Below are positions 19,340 through 29,779 of a stretch of 64,000 nucleotides of DNA, piece by piece. The stretch is from assembly GCA_963710165.1 (NCBI GenBank), contig CAVPYZ010000004.1:310001-374000 (forward strand), in the 5' to 3' direction. The translations under genes were made by a program, and so were the position numbers. The notes beneath the pieces are model-generated. The model searched no databases. It saw only the letters and a list, made by a program, of their open reading frames with translations, and was not told the DNA's origin. This stretch comes from JACKIP01 sp963710165. Its GTDB lineage: Bacteria > Pseudomonadota > Alphaproteobacteria > Micavibrionales > Micavibrionaceae. The first letter of the stretch is position 1. Each line of letters opens with the position of its first letter.

Positions 19340-20222
19340 TTATTTTCTTAACTTATTTAAGGCTTGTATATGATCCGGCATTATACCGCAACAGCCGCCA
19401 ATAATTGTGGCACCTGAATTTTTCCATTTTTTTGCGACTATTAAATATTCTTGCGGTGTTATATCTCTCAGCGGAGTAAGGCTTTGTGATGCTTCATGAG
19501 AATTCTTTAATACGGCCAAATGCATTGGCATATATTCCTAATCTTAAGTTTGTAGATTCTTTTGCTACTGCTAAAGCAGGCAGCATTTCTTCGACTTTAG
19601 AACAATTGAAGAGCATCGTGCTCGCATGTATTTCTTCTGCCGCATTAACCGCTTGTTCTATACTCTCGCCTGAGCGTAATTGAGGTGGAATATTTTCCTC
19701 CTCACGATCTTTAATTGTGTAGGATAGCCACAACTCTTTTTTAGAATTTTTTAAAGCTTGTCCTATGATTCGCGCTTCAACCGTTGAGGAAATAGTTTCT
19801 GATAGCCAAACATCAACATACTCTTCTTGTTCTTCTATAATAGGGTATAGCAACTCCAACGCTTTTTTATCATCGAAGTAATCGGGGCGATATGATCCGA
19901 AGACGGGCGGTATACAACCGGCGACTTTAATATCCCTTTCTGCTTCATTTGCTGTTTCTCTGGCCAGTCTCGCGGCGCGTGATAAAAGTGCGCGACCCTC
20001 TTTGGCAAATCGCTCTTCCCCGATATGAAAGGGTACAAGAGCATAGGCATTGGTTGTAATAACGTCACATCCGGCATCAATGAACATATAATGCGCTTTT
20101 TTTACATCATCGGGATTTTCCATTAAAGCAAGTGCAGACCATTCGGGCTGTCGAAACGGTGCGCCGATTTCCTTTAACAAACGACCCATACCGCCATCCA
20201 GCAAGAGTATATTTTCTGTCAT
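19340..20222 (-). pseudogene. Homocysteine S-methyltransferase, frameshifted near the 3' end
   Basis: The enzyme transfers a methyl group to homocysteine. From the Met at 20222 (MTENILLLDGGMGRLL) the first frame covers most of the TIM barrel, including TTNAYALVPFHIG and AGCIPPVFGSYRPDY, and the first zinc Cys in LFNCSKVE. It stops near 19494. The last 60 residues, containing the zinc pair GGCCGIMPDHI, are in another frame ending at 19340. A one-base change at about 19510-19520 joins them. A consensus error or recent mutation is possible. It lies just downstream of rpsD. Confidence 0.8.
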
Positions 20223-20243
20223 ATCCATCTTTCTTTCATATGC

Positions 20244-20274
20244 AAAAAAGGCACGGAAAATATCCATGCCTTTT
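20244..20274 (-). terminator. Rho-independent terminator of rpsD
   Basis: On the minus strand GGCATGGA pairs with TCCGTGCC (one G-U), followed by six T. It stands about 25 bases after the rpsD stop and before the methyltransferase start at 20222. Confidence 0.7.
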
Positions 20275-20296
20275 CAAATTCTTTGAAGTGTCGCTT

Positions 20297-20908
20297 TTAA
20301 CGTGAGTAAAATTCGACAACCAGATTTGGTTCCATTTGAACAGGATAGGGAACATCTTCCAAACGCGGTATGCGCAGGAATGTTGCCTTAAACTTATCAA
20401 CATCAACATATTCCGGAATATCACGCTCTGGTGATTCAATCGCTTGTAAAACAGCTGGAATATTTTGCGCTGTATCACGTACTTCGATTACGTCGCCTTC
20501 TGAAATCATGTAAGAGGGGATATTCACTTTTTGACCATTAACGGTCACATGTTTGTGGCTGACCAATTGACGCGCTGCGAAAACAGTGGGTGCAAATTTG
20601 GCACGGTAGATAATGGCGTCCAAACGACGTTCCAGAATGCCGATCAGGTTTTGACCCGTATCACCACGCAGGCGAACAGCTTCTTTATAATATTTACGGA
20701 ACATTTTCTCGCCGACGCTACCGTAGTATGCTTTCAGCTTTTGCTTCGCCATCAACTGCACACCATAATCGGTTTGCTTGCCACGTGATGTGCCGTGCAT
20801 ACCCGGACGTGATTGACGAATATTAAAAGGGGATTTTCCGCGACCCCAAAGATTACAACCGAAACGGCGGTCAACTTTATGTTTGGCCTGTGGGCGTTTT
20901 TCACTCAT
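20297..20908 (-). CDS. rpsD: 30S ribosomal protein S4
   Basis: Primary 16S rRNA-binding protein and a nucleator of small-subunit assembly. From the ATG at 20908 it is 203 aa; AAGGA six bases upstream is a good Shine-Dalgarno sequence and decides this start over the in-frame Met at 20977. RFGCNLWGRGKSPFN and GMHGTSRGKQTDYG mark the N-terminal domain, and the S4 RNA-binding domain spans about 93-155 (LERRLDAIIYRAKFA, VSHKHVTVNGQKVNIPS). It stands apart from the usual rpsM-rpsK-rpsD-rpoA cluster, as in many alphaproteobacteria. Confidence 0.97.
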   Translation of the reverse strand: MSEKRPQAKHKVDRRFGCNLWGRGKSPFNIRQSRPGMHGTSRGKQTDYGVQLMAKQKLKAYYGSVGEKMFRKYYKEAVRLRGDTGQNLIGILERRLDAIIYRAKFAPTVFAARQLVSHKHVTVNGQKVNIPSYMISEGDVIEVRDTAQNIPAVLQAIESPERDIPEYVDVDKFKATFLRIPRLEDVPYPVQMEPNLVVEFYSR

Positions 20909-21050
20909 AAGTGTTTCCTTATAGTTATATTTATTGTCCCGATATCCGATGTCTGGGTTGAAGGATATAAATAACATTCAACGAGGCAACCATGCCTACT
21001 TTTCAGGAATAGATGGATTTATAAGGATTTTGAGGGCTTTGTCAAATAAA

Positions 21051-21891
21051 TTATACCAGTATGGCGTGATGATGACGTAAATGGTCTTCTATAAAACTCT
21101 GTATGAAAAAATAGCTGTGATCATATCCGCTATGTCTGCGCAGTATAATAGGATGTTTCATTGTGTGGCAGGCATGTTCAAACAGATCAGGATAAAGCTG
21201 TTCTTCCAAGAAATTATCCGATAGGCCTTGATCTATTAGAACAAGTGTGCGGTCGGATAGGGAGGAATTCATCATTAATTCAGTCGCATCATGACGTTTC
21301 CATTCTTCTTCATTATCATCCAGATAAGTTGAAAATGCCTTTTGGCCCCACGGGCATCTTACAGGCGCACAGATCGGCGCAAATGCCGAGGCACTCTTAT
21401 ATACCTCTGGGTATTTAAGATAAAGCGTAAGAGCGCCATGCCCGCCCATGGAATGACCAAATAATCCGATTTTTCCAGAATGGACTGGGAAGTTGTTTAC
21501 AACTAAATCCTTCAGTTCCTTCGCAATGTAATCTTCCATTTGGTAATTTTTTGCCCATGGCTCTTGAGTTGCGTTTAAATAAAACCCTGCCCCTTTACCA
21601 AAGTCATAGTTATCTTTATCGGGCACATGATCACCCCGTGGGGAGGTGTCGGGTGCGAGGATGAAGACCAAGGTCTGCCGCGCGTTGATAGGCGTTTGCT
21701 TTGGTCGTAAAGTTTTCGTGTGTGCAGGTTAAGCCGACCAAAAAGTAATGAGGGGGATTTTTTTGTTATTGGTTTGCGGCGGCAAGAAAATTGAAAAGCG
21801 CATAGTGCAGTTTAATGCGGTGCTTTCATGCTCCGAAACTTCGACTATGCCGCCATGGCAAAATTTATTTAACCTTCAATTTTCCTTGCAT
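21051..21891 (-). pseudogene. frmB: S-formylglutathione hydrolase, multiply frameshifted
   Basis: Serine hydrolase that splits S-formylglutathione to formate in formaldehyde detoxification. The intact 3' part (21051-21671) has the nucleophile GHSMGGHGAL, ILAPDTSPRGD, and the catalytic Asp and His in DQGLSDNFL and SGYDHSYFF. Upstream the expected sequence is present but in other frames: GGIVEVSEHES, then YFLVGLTCTHENFTTKANA, then the intact part. At least three one-base indels separate an ATG at 21891 from the end. There are no nonsense substitutions, only frame changes. It follows frmA as usual for this pathway. Confidence 0.75.
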
Positions 21892-21899
21892 TAGTATAA

Positions 21900-22994
21900 A
21901 ACAACACTGCGAATGCTTTTCCTTCATGCATCAGTCAAATGCTGTGTTGATATCCTCTAAGGGCATTGTATGTGTGATAAGGTCATCAATATTAATTTTA
22001 CCTTCCATGTACCAATCAACAATTTTAGGAACATCGGTACGTCCGCGCGCGCCGCCAAAGGCAGAGCCACTCCAATTTCGTCCTGTGACCAGTTGGAAAG
22101 GACGTGTAGAGATTTCTTTGCCTGCACCTGCCACGCCAATAATGACGCTCTCCCCCCATCCTTTGTGCAGCATTCTAAGGCTTGGCGCATCACATCGACA
22201 TTGCCGATACATTCGAAAGAATAATCAACGCCGCCATTGGTGAGGTCACAAATTGCTTCGACAACATTAGGCGGTTTCTTTCGGATTGATGAAATCAGTC
22301 ATGCCGAATTTTTTGGCCAGTTCTACTTTGGACGGGTTGATATCAATTCCGATAATACTGATTGGCGCCGACCATTTTTGCGCCTTGAATAACATTCAGA
22401 GCCAATACCGCCCAAACCAAATACCGCAACGGTTGATCCGGGTTCGACTTTGGCATCGAAAACAACCGCGCCGATTCCTGTAGTGACACCGCAGCCGATG
22501 TAGCAGATTTTTTCAAATGGGGCATCTTTACGCACTTTGGCGACGCAATTTCCGGCATGACGGTAAAGTTAGAAAAGGTTGAGCAGCCCATATAGTGTAA
22601 AACTTGTTTCCGTTAGTTAAAACGGCTTGTGCCATCGGGCATAAGACCTTTGCCTTGCGTGCCACGAATCTTTTGACATAGGTTGGTTTTCGGATGTAGG
22701 CAAAAGTCACATTCTCGACATTCTGGTGTATAAAGGGGGATGACGTGATCGCCAACTTTCACCGATGTTACACCTTCGCCAATTTCGCGCACGATGCCCG
22801 CACCTTCATGTCCCAAAATCGCGGGAAATGCGCCTTCTGGATCATCGCCAGACAGGGTAAAGGCATCTGTATGACATACGCCCGTTGCCATGTTAGTTCA
22901 ATCAGGACTTCGCCTGCTTTTGGCCCTTCTAAATCAACGGTATCAATTATAAGCGGGCTTCCGGCTTTTAGGCGATGGCGGCGCGTGTTTTCAT
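21900..22994 (-). pseudogene. frmA: S-(hydroxymethyl)glutathione dehydrogenase / class III ADH, multiply frameshifted
   Basis: Zinc-dependent enzyme oxidising the glutathione-formaldehyde adduct. Fragments in successive frames recreate the family from MKTRAAIA (start 22994) through DLEGPKAGEVLIEL, ATGVCHTDAFTLSG (catalytic zinc), ILGHEGAGIVREIG, the structural zinc cysteines CRECDFC, MGCSTFSNFTVMPEI, CYIGCGVTTGIGAV and VFGLGGIG to MPLEDINTAFD. I count at least six frame changes in 1.1 kb, yet each fragment is well conserved. This is far denser than in neighbouring genes. It may reflect poor local sequence accuracy or very recent loss. frmB follows immediately. Confidence 0.8.
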
Positions 22995-23077
22995 GTTTAT
23001 GTCCTGTTTATTATATCTCCTCAAAAATAGAGAGGCAAAGAACGCGGCACAAGTACTTTTCGCTTCAAACGAAATAA

Positions 23078-23800
23078 TTAAAAATCATAGCCGATAAAGA
23101 TGCGGATGCTGTTATCACCAGCGGATCTTGAGAAGCCGTGACGGTAGCCGATTTCATAGGATAAATCATCCGTGACACTGCCTTTTATAAACGGACCGAA
23201 AGTATGACTTTGATCGCTATAGCCGGATAGCTGTCTCAAATTCCCGAAATCATTAAACAGATCAATGCCCAGATCATAGGCACCGATTTCTTTTTGGACG
23301 GCAAAACGTGTTTCAAGACTAAGGCCAGACTTTGACCCGTCTGCGATTTCATGACCGAATATAATATTCTGTCGGTACTGCCAGCTATCTGCGAATGACG
23401 TACTGCCATTCAAGCGAATTTGCACTTCGTCCGCCGATGATGCGTTATTGCGATATCCCAGACGAATGGCACCGTTAAATCCGTTTTCTTTTTCATCAAA
23501 AAATTGAAAACGGTTTTCGATACGAAAGCTAGAATGTTCGACAGAATCGTCATCTCTTTTATCCTGTGACATGATCAAGCGTAATGCATAATTATCTGTA
23601 AAGCCATGTTCATAATGTTGACGCATGCGTAGCCGATCATCTTGAGATGCGGCGTCATTATCATTGGTATAGGAAAAACGCGCCATGGCGCGGCTTCCTT
23701 CCTTAACGTTTCCACTGCTCACCCCGCTTGTTGAGGCGATGGCCTCGGTGGTTAGAATAGTAAAGAGTGATAAAAATACGGTTGTTTTTAGAGTGTTCAT
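23078..23800 (-). CDS. Small outer membrane beta-barrel protein
   Basis: 240 aa with a signal peptide (about 1-22) and alternating hydrophobic/polar strands to the end. The last residues, RIFIGYDF, end in Phe as recognised by the BAM machinery. Probably a 10-12-strand barrel. Sequence is rich in Asp, Ser and Arg, with no plug or known family motif. The function (porin or structural) cannot be told. Confidence 0.65.
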   Translation of the reverse strand: MNTLKTTVFLSLFTILTTEAIASTSGVSSGNVKEGSRAMARFSYTNDNDAASQDDRLRMRQHYEHGFTDNYALRLIMSQDKRDDDSVEHSSFRIENRFQFFDEKENGFNGAIRLGYRNNASSADEVQIRLNGSTSFADSWQYRQNIIFGHEIADGSKSGLSLETRFAVQKEIGAYDLGIDLFNDFGNLRQLSGYSDQSHTFGPFIKGSVTDDLSYEIGYRHGFSRSAGDNSIRIFIGYDF

Positions 23801-23936
23801 AGGGTGGTTATAATCGAATTATATTATAAAAAAAACGAAATTTTCACGTGTAAATAAGTCTTTTATAGACATTTTTGAGTGAAACCTATACGTTCGCGGC
23901 AAATAACGCCCAATCTTTATATAGTGTAATTTAAAT

Positions 23937-25583
23937 ATGACGAAGAATATGCTCCGCCTGGTTCACAAATTCAAACTGACGGAAAATCCGCGCGCCGATA
24001 TATTATCCGGTCTGACTGTTGCGCTTGCGCTTGTTCCTGAAGCGATTGCTTTTGCCTTCGTGGCGCATGTTGATCCGTTAGTTGGTCTTTATGCCGCATT
24101 TTTTGTGGGGTTAATTACAGCTGTATTTGGCGGGCGAAGCGGTATGATCTCCGGCGCGACGGGCGCAATGGCGGTTGTGATGGTTGGCCTTGTTTTAACA
24201 TATGGCGTGGAATATTTGTTTGCGGCCGTTGCATTGGCGGGAATCATACAAATTCTGGCGGGAGTTTTTCAACTGGGTAAATTTATACGCCTTGTCCCTC
24301 ATACTGTGATGCTGGGTTTTGTAAACGGCTTGGCGATTGTTATTTTTCTAGCGCAGCTAGGACAATTTAAGAACCCTGCGATTACACCGGAAGAAGACGC
24401 CATTCACGGCGCGGAGGCAGATACATCACACAGCGCAATCGGTGTACTGTTTAACGGCAACTGGATGGACGGCGCGCAGATGTATATGATGCTGGGGCTA
24501 ACCGTTCTGACCATGGTGATCATGTGGGCTTTTCCCAAAATTCCAAAGGTCGGAAAGATGATCCCTGGGGCGCTGGTTGCGATTTTGGGGGTAACGCTTC
24601 TTGTTATCGGTCTTGATCTGGATACACGCACAGTCGGTGATATGGCAAGTGTTGCAGGCGGCCTGCCACAATTTCATATTCCAATGGTGCCCTTTACGTT
24701 TGAAACGTTTTACATCATCTTGCCAATTGCTATAACGCTTGCCGCAATTGGTTTGATTGAAAGTCTTCTAACCCTGTCCCTGATTGATGAGATGACTGAA
24801 ACACGTGGCCGCACTTCGCAAGAATGTGTGGGGCAGGGAATGGCAAATGTCACGTGCGGGTTCTTTGGTGCGATGGGCGGTTGCGCCATGATTGGGCAAT
24901 CCATGATTAATATTAATTCGGGGGGGCGTGGACGACTATCGGGCATCACGGCGGCGCTCGCTCTTTTATTCTTCATCCTGTTTGCATCACAATGGATTGA
25001 AATGATTCCGCTTGCGGCGCTGACGGGTCTTATGTTTATGGTTGTTATTGCAACTTTTGCGTGGGCGTCATTGCGTATTATGAGCAAAATACCGCGTGAA
25101 GACGCCTTTGTTATTATTCTTGTCACGGGGATGACGGTTGCCTATGACTTGGCAATTGCGGTTGTCGTTGGTGTGATTGTTTCAGCGCTGGTTTATGCAT
25201 GGAAATCCGCACATAAAATATGGGTAACAGAACGCCCGTCTGATCGTCCCGATCAAAAGATATACGAACTCCGCGGCCCGCTTTTCTTTGGCTCTATCGC
25301 TAAATTTAAAGATATGTTTCACCCGCGTAATGATGAAGAAACCGACATTGTCATCGATTTTCGTTATGCCCGCGTCTGGGATCATTCAGCCCTAGAAGCG
25401 ATAGACACCCTTGCCGTTAAATATAAAGAAGCCGGTAAACGCCTCCACCTTATCCACCTCAGCAAGGACTGCCAGTTTTTATTGGATAATGCCAGCGATT
25501 TGGTTGAAGCGAATATTACAGAAGACCCACACTACGGGGTAGTGACAGACTATGCCGAAGCTTTGAAGAAAAGAACGTATTGA
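23937..25583 (+). CDS. SulP-family anion transporter with STAS domain
   Basis: 548 aa inner-membrane carrier. The N-terminal SulP sequence is DILSGLTVALALVPEAIAF; about 12-14 membrane segments run to residue 415, with LIESLLTLSLIDEMTETRG a further hallmark. The C-terminal STAS domain (about 435-545) regulates transport. Substrate may be sulfate or bicarbonate; the sequence alone does not decide. No carbonic anhydrase is nearby. TATAGT lies about 20 bases before the start and may be its -10. Confidence 0.9.
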   Translation: MTKNMLRLVHKFKLTENPRADILSGLTVALALVPEAIAFAFVAHVDPLVGLYAAFFVGLITAVFGGRSGMISGATGAMAVVMVGLVLTYGVEYLFAAVALAGIIQILAGVFQLGKFIRLVPHTVMLGFVNGLAIVIFLAQLGQFKNPAITPEEDAIHGAEADTSHSAIGVLFNGNWMDGAQMYMMLGLTVLTMVIMWAFPKIPKVGKMIPGALVAILGVTLLVIGLDLDTRTVGDMASVAGGLPQFHIPMVPFTFETFYIILPIAITLAAIGLIESLLTLSLIDEMTETRGRTSQECVGQGMANVTCGFFGAMGGCAMIGQSMININSGGRGRLSGITAALALLFFILFASQWIEMIPLAALTGLMFMVVIATFAWASLRIMSKIPREDAFVIILVTGMTVAYDLAIAVVVGVIVSALVYAWKSAHKIWVTERPSDRPDQKIYELRGPLFFGSIAKFKDMFHPRNDEETDIVIDFRYARVWDHSALEAIDTLAVKYKEAGKRLHLIHLSKDCQFLLDNASDLVEANITEDPHYGVVTDYAEALKKRTY

Positions 25584-25694
25584 ATTTGTAGCAATAAATA
25601 ATAATGGATATTAAACAGTTTAGATTTGTATGCTGAATTTTGACTTCTTTATTAAAATTTGTTATTTTCTAGAAAATAAAAAGAGGGTCATAAA

Positions 25695-26402
25695 ATGTCA
25701 GTAAGTAGTTTTTTTGGTAAAATAAAATCAGGTGTGGCATCAATATTTGATAATTCGGTATCTCCTGAGGAGTTGCAAACACAAGCAGATCAAAAGGTCG
25801 CAAGATTTAGAGATGCTGTAGAAACAAGTTCGTACATTAATCATGCACATCAAATTATACAAGGTCGCGACGTGTTAAAACGTCTTGACGATCTAGGCGT
25901 CGCCATGGGAATTGATCCGGACTCTGGCCCTATTTATGATCGTATTCATCCAGGACCAGTTGGTGCAGCACTTCAATATTCTGAACACGCTAAATCTGCC
26001 GGTGGTGATCAATATGGATTTGAAAATGATGCCATACCTTACATTCGCGTTCCACATGTGATAGATCAAGACCGTATGGAGACCAATATATCAAATATAG
26101 ATAACTTGGCAGACGCAATTACAAAATTGCGTAGACATCCATCTCATGTAGAAAAAACCCTTTTTGGTGTTGTAGTAGGTCAACTGAATACTTTAAGGCG
26201 AGAGAACCCAGAATCTTATCGCGAAGTTGTAACTAATTCAGGTAAGGGTTTAGATCAGGATAATAGTTTTGTAGCAGCAAAAGGACATGAAGGTCAGTCA
26301 TATACAGATGGGCAAGGAAAAGCCATTACAATGGCATCTGTCATATCGTCTATATTTAAAACTGAGCCTGAAAGCGGTGCTCAGCTAGAAGTTGAAGCTT
26401 AA
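25695..26402 (+). CDS. Hypothetical soluble protein
   Basis: 235 aa with no signal or membrane segments, preceded by GAGGG eight bases upstream. Mixed helical character, acidic, with many His and Asp residues in the middle. I recognise no family. It stands alone between sulP and a convergent acyltransferase gene. Confidence 0.6.
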   Translation: MSVSSFFGKIKSGVASIFDNSVSPEELQTQADQKVARFRDAVETSSYINHAHQIIQGRDVLKRLDDLGVAMGIDPDSGPIYDRIHPGPVGAALQYSEHAKSAGGDQYGFENDAIPYIRVPHVIDQDRMETNISNIDNLADAITKLRRHPSHVEKTLFGVVVGQLNTLRRENPESYREVVTNSGKGLDQDNSFVAAKGHEGQSYTDGQGKAITMASVISSIFKTEPESGAQLEVEA

Positions 26403-26464
26403 AATTTAAATCTTAGTGTTTTATTGGTCTTAAATAAGTCGATAAGCTATCAAGGGATAGATGA

Positions 26465-27034
26465 TTAACTTCCCTCTACCTCATTGAGGAATTCTTTTTC
26501 CAGTTCAAGTAATTTTTTTGATCTATTTTTTATCTTTTTGGCAGGCACTCCTGCGTAAATTGCCCATGGTTCAGTTGGTTTATTTACTAAACTCATAGCA
26601 CCGACTGCGCTTCCTTCTTGAAGTGAAGCACCTGGAAATATTAATGAATTTGCACCAACGATACAGTGTCTGCCTATAGAAATCGCTTTCGCTTGTCTTT
26701 TAGGTTTATATTTTTCGGGGATATGAGCATTGGTAAGGCTCTCTCCGCTATAATCGTCTGACTCGGTAAATACACGAACGTTGTGTGCCAGAGTTGAGAA
26801 ATCATCCATTTGCACGCCTACTGCGCCCCCGGAAAGATGGCTATAGACATATATATGGACATAGTTTCCTAATTTAACATTGCCGGAAACAATACAAAAA
26901 TCATCAATTCTAACGTTTGAACCGATTTCCATTAAATGAGGTCTATAAATACAGGCTTTATCGCTGATCAATACATTTTCGCCAATGCTTTTAAAGCCCA
27001 TGGAAGATAATTGTGAGGCTGTTAAATAGGCCAT
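26465..27034 (-). CDS. Hexapeptide-repeat (left-handed beta-helix) acyltransferase
   Basis: 189 aa. Repeats of the [LIV]-G-x4 type run from about residue 15 to 160, for example IGENVLISDKACI, IGSNVRIDDF, VKLGNYVHI and IGRHCIVGANSLIFPGA. The catalytic His probably lies in the middle coil. Such enzymes acetylate sugars or amino sugars of surface polysaccharides. Its position beside an ATP-grasp enzyme, flippase and glycosyltransferase supports that role. Confidence 0.85.
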   Translation of the reverse strand: MAYLTASQLSSMGFKSIGENVLISDKACIYRPHLMEIGSNVRIDDFCIVSGNVKLGNYVHIYVYSHLSGGAVGVQMDDFSTLAHNVRVFTESDDYSGESLTNAHIPEKYKPKRQAKAISIGRHCIVGANSLIFPGASLQEGSAVGAMSLVNKPTEPWAIYAGVPAKKIKNRSKKLLELEKEFLNEVEGS

Positions 27035-27207
27035 TATTTTCTTTTCTATTCTAGCGAAAAAACATTGATATAGTTTCGATATTAAAAAGCTAGTATCATG
27101 ATTTTATATCTTGCGGCAAGTAATATTATATGTAACAAAGCAGCAGTTACAGCCTCAATAAAGATTGCTGCTCACAACAATATAATTATTAGCGGATTGG
27201 AAAAAAA

Positions 27208-28239
27208 ATGAACGTGCTTCTTACTTCTGTCGGACGTAGATCATACATAGTGAACTATTTCAAAGAGGCATTGGGTGATAACGGACATATTTTTGCAACC
27301 AACTCTCTTCATACATATGCGATGACCTGTGCGGATTCTTCGTATATCAGTCCGGTTATATATGATGAAGAATATATGCCGTTTATCCTGAATCTATGTA
27401 AAGAAGAAAAAATTGACGTTATTTTATCTTTATTTGACATCGATTTGCCTGTATTGGCAAAAAATCAACAGGCGCTCGCCAATATTGGTACAAGATATAT
27501 CGGACCCTCTTATGAAGCAGCATCTATTGCGAATGACAAGTTAAAGACATACGAATTTTTCAAATCTATTGGCGTCAAGACGCCACGTACTTATTGTAAG
27601 TGTGATGAAGTTATTAAGCTTTTAGACAGCAATGATCTAACCTTTCCTTTGGTTATTAAGCCGCGTTGGGGTATGGGCTCAATCTCAGTCAATATTGCAA
27701 AAAATGTTGATGAACTTTTGGTCTTTTTCAAAAAATGTAAAGATGAAGTCGAAAGCTCGTATCTTAAATATAAGTCTGTCTCCGATATTGAAAACGCAGT
27801 TTTGATTCAGGAATTTTTACAAGGACAAGAATATGGCTTGGATATATATAAAGATCTTTCGGGCACACTTGTCTCGACGGTTGCCAAGAAAAAAATAGCC
27901 ATGCGATCCGGTGAAACCGATATTGCCGAGATTGATGATAATCATATTTTTCAAGAACTGGCGGAAACGGTTTCAAAAGAAATGTACTTTACTGGCGTCT
28001 TGGACATTGATTGTTTCGTCGCTGAAGACGGCGCTGTTTATGCTCTTGAAATCAACCCCAGAATCTCTGGAAGCTATCCGTTCAGCCATATTGCCGGCGT
28101 CAATTATCCAGAGCAGCTTGTAAAATGGCTTAAAGGCGGGGAGACAGATATGGACTTACTCTCTGCAAAAATAGGCATACGCGGATGTAAAGAATTAGCG
28201 CCCACCATTTTTCCCAAGCAGGAAACTCATAAAGAATAA
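27208..28239 (+). CDS. ATP-grasp ligase
   Basis: 343 aa. The N-terminal pre-ATP-grasp Rossmann part starts MNVLLTSVGRRSYIV. The ATP-grasp domain shows FPLVIKPRWGMGSISV, then VLIQEFLQGQEYGLDI, and the metal-binding end VYALEINPRISGSYPFSH. It most resembles carbamoyl-phosphate synthase-like and PylC-like ATP-grasp enzymes that join a carboxylate to an amine. In a polysaccharide locus it may attach an amino acid to a sugar or make a precursor; that is inference. Confidence 0.85.
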   Translation: MNVLLTSVGRRSYIVNYFKEALGDNGHIFATNSLHTYAMTCADSSYISPVIYDEEYMPFILNLCKEEKIDVILSLFDIDLPVLAKNQQALANIGTRYIGPSYEAASIANDKLKTYEFFKSIGVKTPRTYCKCDEVIKLLDSNDLTFPLVIKPRWGMGSISVNIAKNVDELLVFFKKCKDEVESSYLKYKSVSDIENAVLIQEFLQGQEYGLDIYKDLSGTLVSTVAKKKIAMRSGETDIAEIDDNHIFQELAETVSKEMYFTGVLDIDCFVAEDGAVYALEINPRISGSYPFSHIAGVNYPEQLVKWLKGGETDMDLLSAKIGIRGCKELAPTIFPKQETHKE

Positions 28240-28293
28240 CGTCAATATTCACATGAAAAAAACGGAATTTTATATCTTTAACCGAAGTCATTT

Positions 28294-29756
28294 GTGGATA
28301 CAAAAGTCGAGTCTTTACAAAACGCACATCTATTGGTATTATTTGGAATTTCGCCGAACTGGTTGCCAATCGCGGCATTGTTGTGATTGTAACGCTGTTA
28401 TTGGCACTGTTTCTATCGCCGGATGATTACGGGCTTGTTGCGATGATGACGGTTTTCCTTGCTTTAGGAAAAGCCCTTATGGATTCAGGGATAAGCCAGG
28501 CCTTAATACGACAGGAAAACGTCACACAAGAAATATACTCAACGGCGTTCTATGCGAATATTGCACTGGGGTTTGTATCATATGGATTACTATTTGTAGC
28601 GGCGCCATGGATTGCCGAATTTTATGAAACGCCAGCTTTAGTAACGCTTATACGCGTTGCCTCTCTTTCTGTGATCATTCATTCATTTCAGGTTGTACAA
28701 GTCTCGCATTTTACCAGAATGCTTAACTTCAAACGGCAATTGCAAGCGGGCGTTCCCGCCAGCTTTTTATCAGGGGCACTCGCCGTTTATATGGCTTATA
28801 TGGGATTTGAAGTTTGGGCTTTGGTCGCACATATTTTATGTGCTGATTTCCTGAAAACAGCATTTCTTTGGAAGATGCAGGATTGGCGTCCTAGCTGGCA
28901 GTTTGACAAAAACGCGCTGAAAGAAATGTATAAATTCGGATATAAACTATTCCTTTCAGGCATTTTGGATACAGTATTCAAAAATATATACGTCCTAGTG
29001 ATAGCCAAAATGTTTACAGTATCTACAACAGGCTTATACTTTTTCGCTGATAAGATCAGGGAGCTGATTACGTCACAACTGGTAAATTCAATACAAGCTG
29101 TTACATATCCCGCGCTATCATCTATGCAGAATGATGATGTGCGTTTGAAAGGTGCATATAAGAAGGTCATTATCGTCACGACTTTTATTCTTTTTCCGAC
29201 AATTCTGTTTTTCGCCGTTTTGGCAGGCCCGCTGTTTGAGCTGCTTCTACCTTCGAAATGGATGCCTGCCGTCCCATACTTGCAGCTTATGTGTTTTACG
29301 TCCCTGATGTATCCTCTACATTCTATCAATCTTAATATTCTTAAAGTAAAAGGAAGATCGGATTTATTTCTTTATCTGGAAATCATAAAGAAATGCGTGA
29401 TCAGTATCGTGTTAGTTTTTAGCATCAGCTATGGTATTTATGGTATTTTGATAGGCCAGGTTCTTTGTTCGGTTATTGCATATATTCCTAACAGCTATTT
29501 TTCAAAAAAGGTCATTTCCTATTCGATTACAGAGCAATTAAGAGACTTTATGCCATCATTACTGCTTTCTTTTACAATAGCTATCATCGGCTATATCATC
29601 GTGACTGAAGTGACCGTTGATTACCCGCTCTTATCTTTGTTATTGGTTGGAGGTGGGATGGGAGCGACCTATTTATTATTAGCATGGTTATTCAAATTTT
29701 CAGCTATTCAAATGGCAGAGCAAATAATAAGGCAGAAAATGAAATCAAGAACCTAA
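28294..29756 (+). CDS. Wzx-type oligosaccharide flippase, N-terminus frameshifted
   Basis: MOP-superfamily lipid-linked oligosaccharide flippase with about 12-14 membrane helices. The uninterrupted frame starts at 28383 (457 aa), but the family N-terminus lies just before it: VDTKVESL from a GTG at 28294, a one-base frame change near 28310, then KRTSIGIIWNFAELVANRG leading into the main frame. LFLSPDDYGLVAMMTVFLA is the classic first-loop sequence. It moves undecaprenyl-linked repeat units across the inner membrane. It is read in the same direction as the ATP-grasp gene, 55 bases downstream. Confidence 0.85.
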
Positions 29757-29779
29757 AAAGTAGCGTTCAGGTGATGCCC

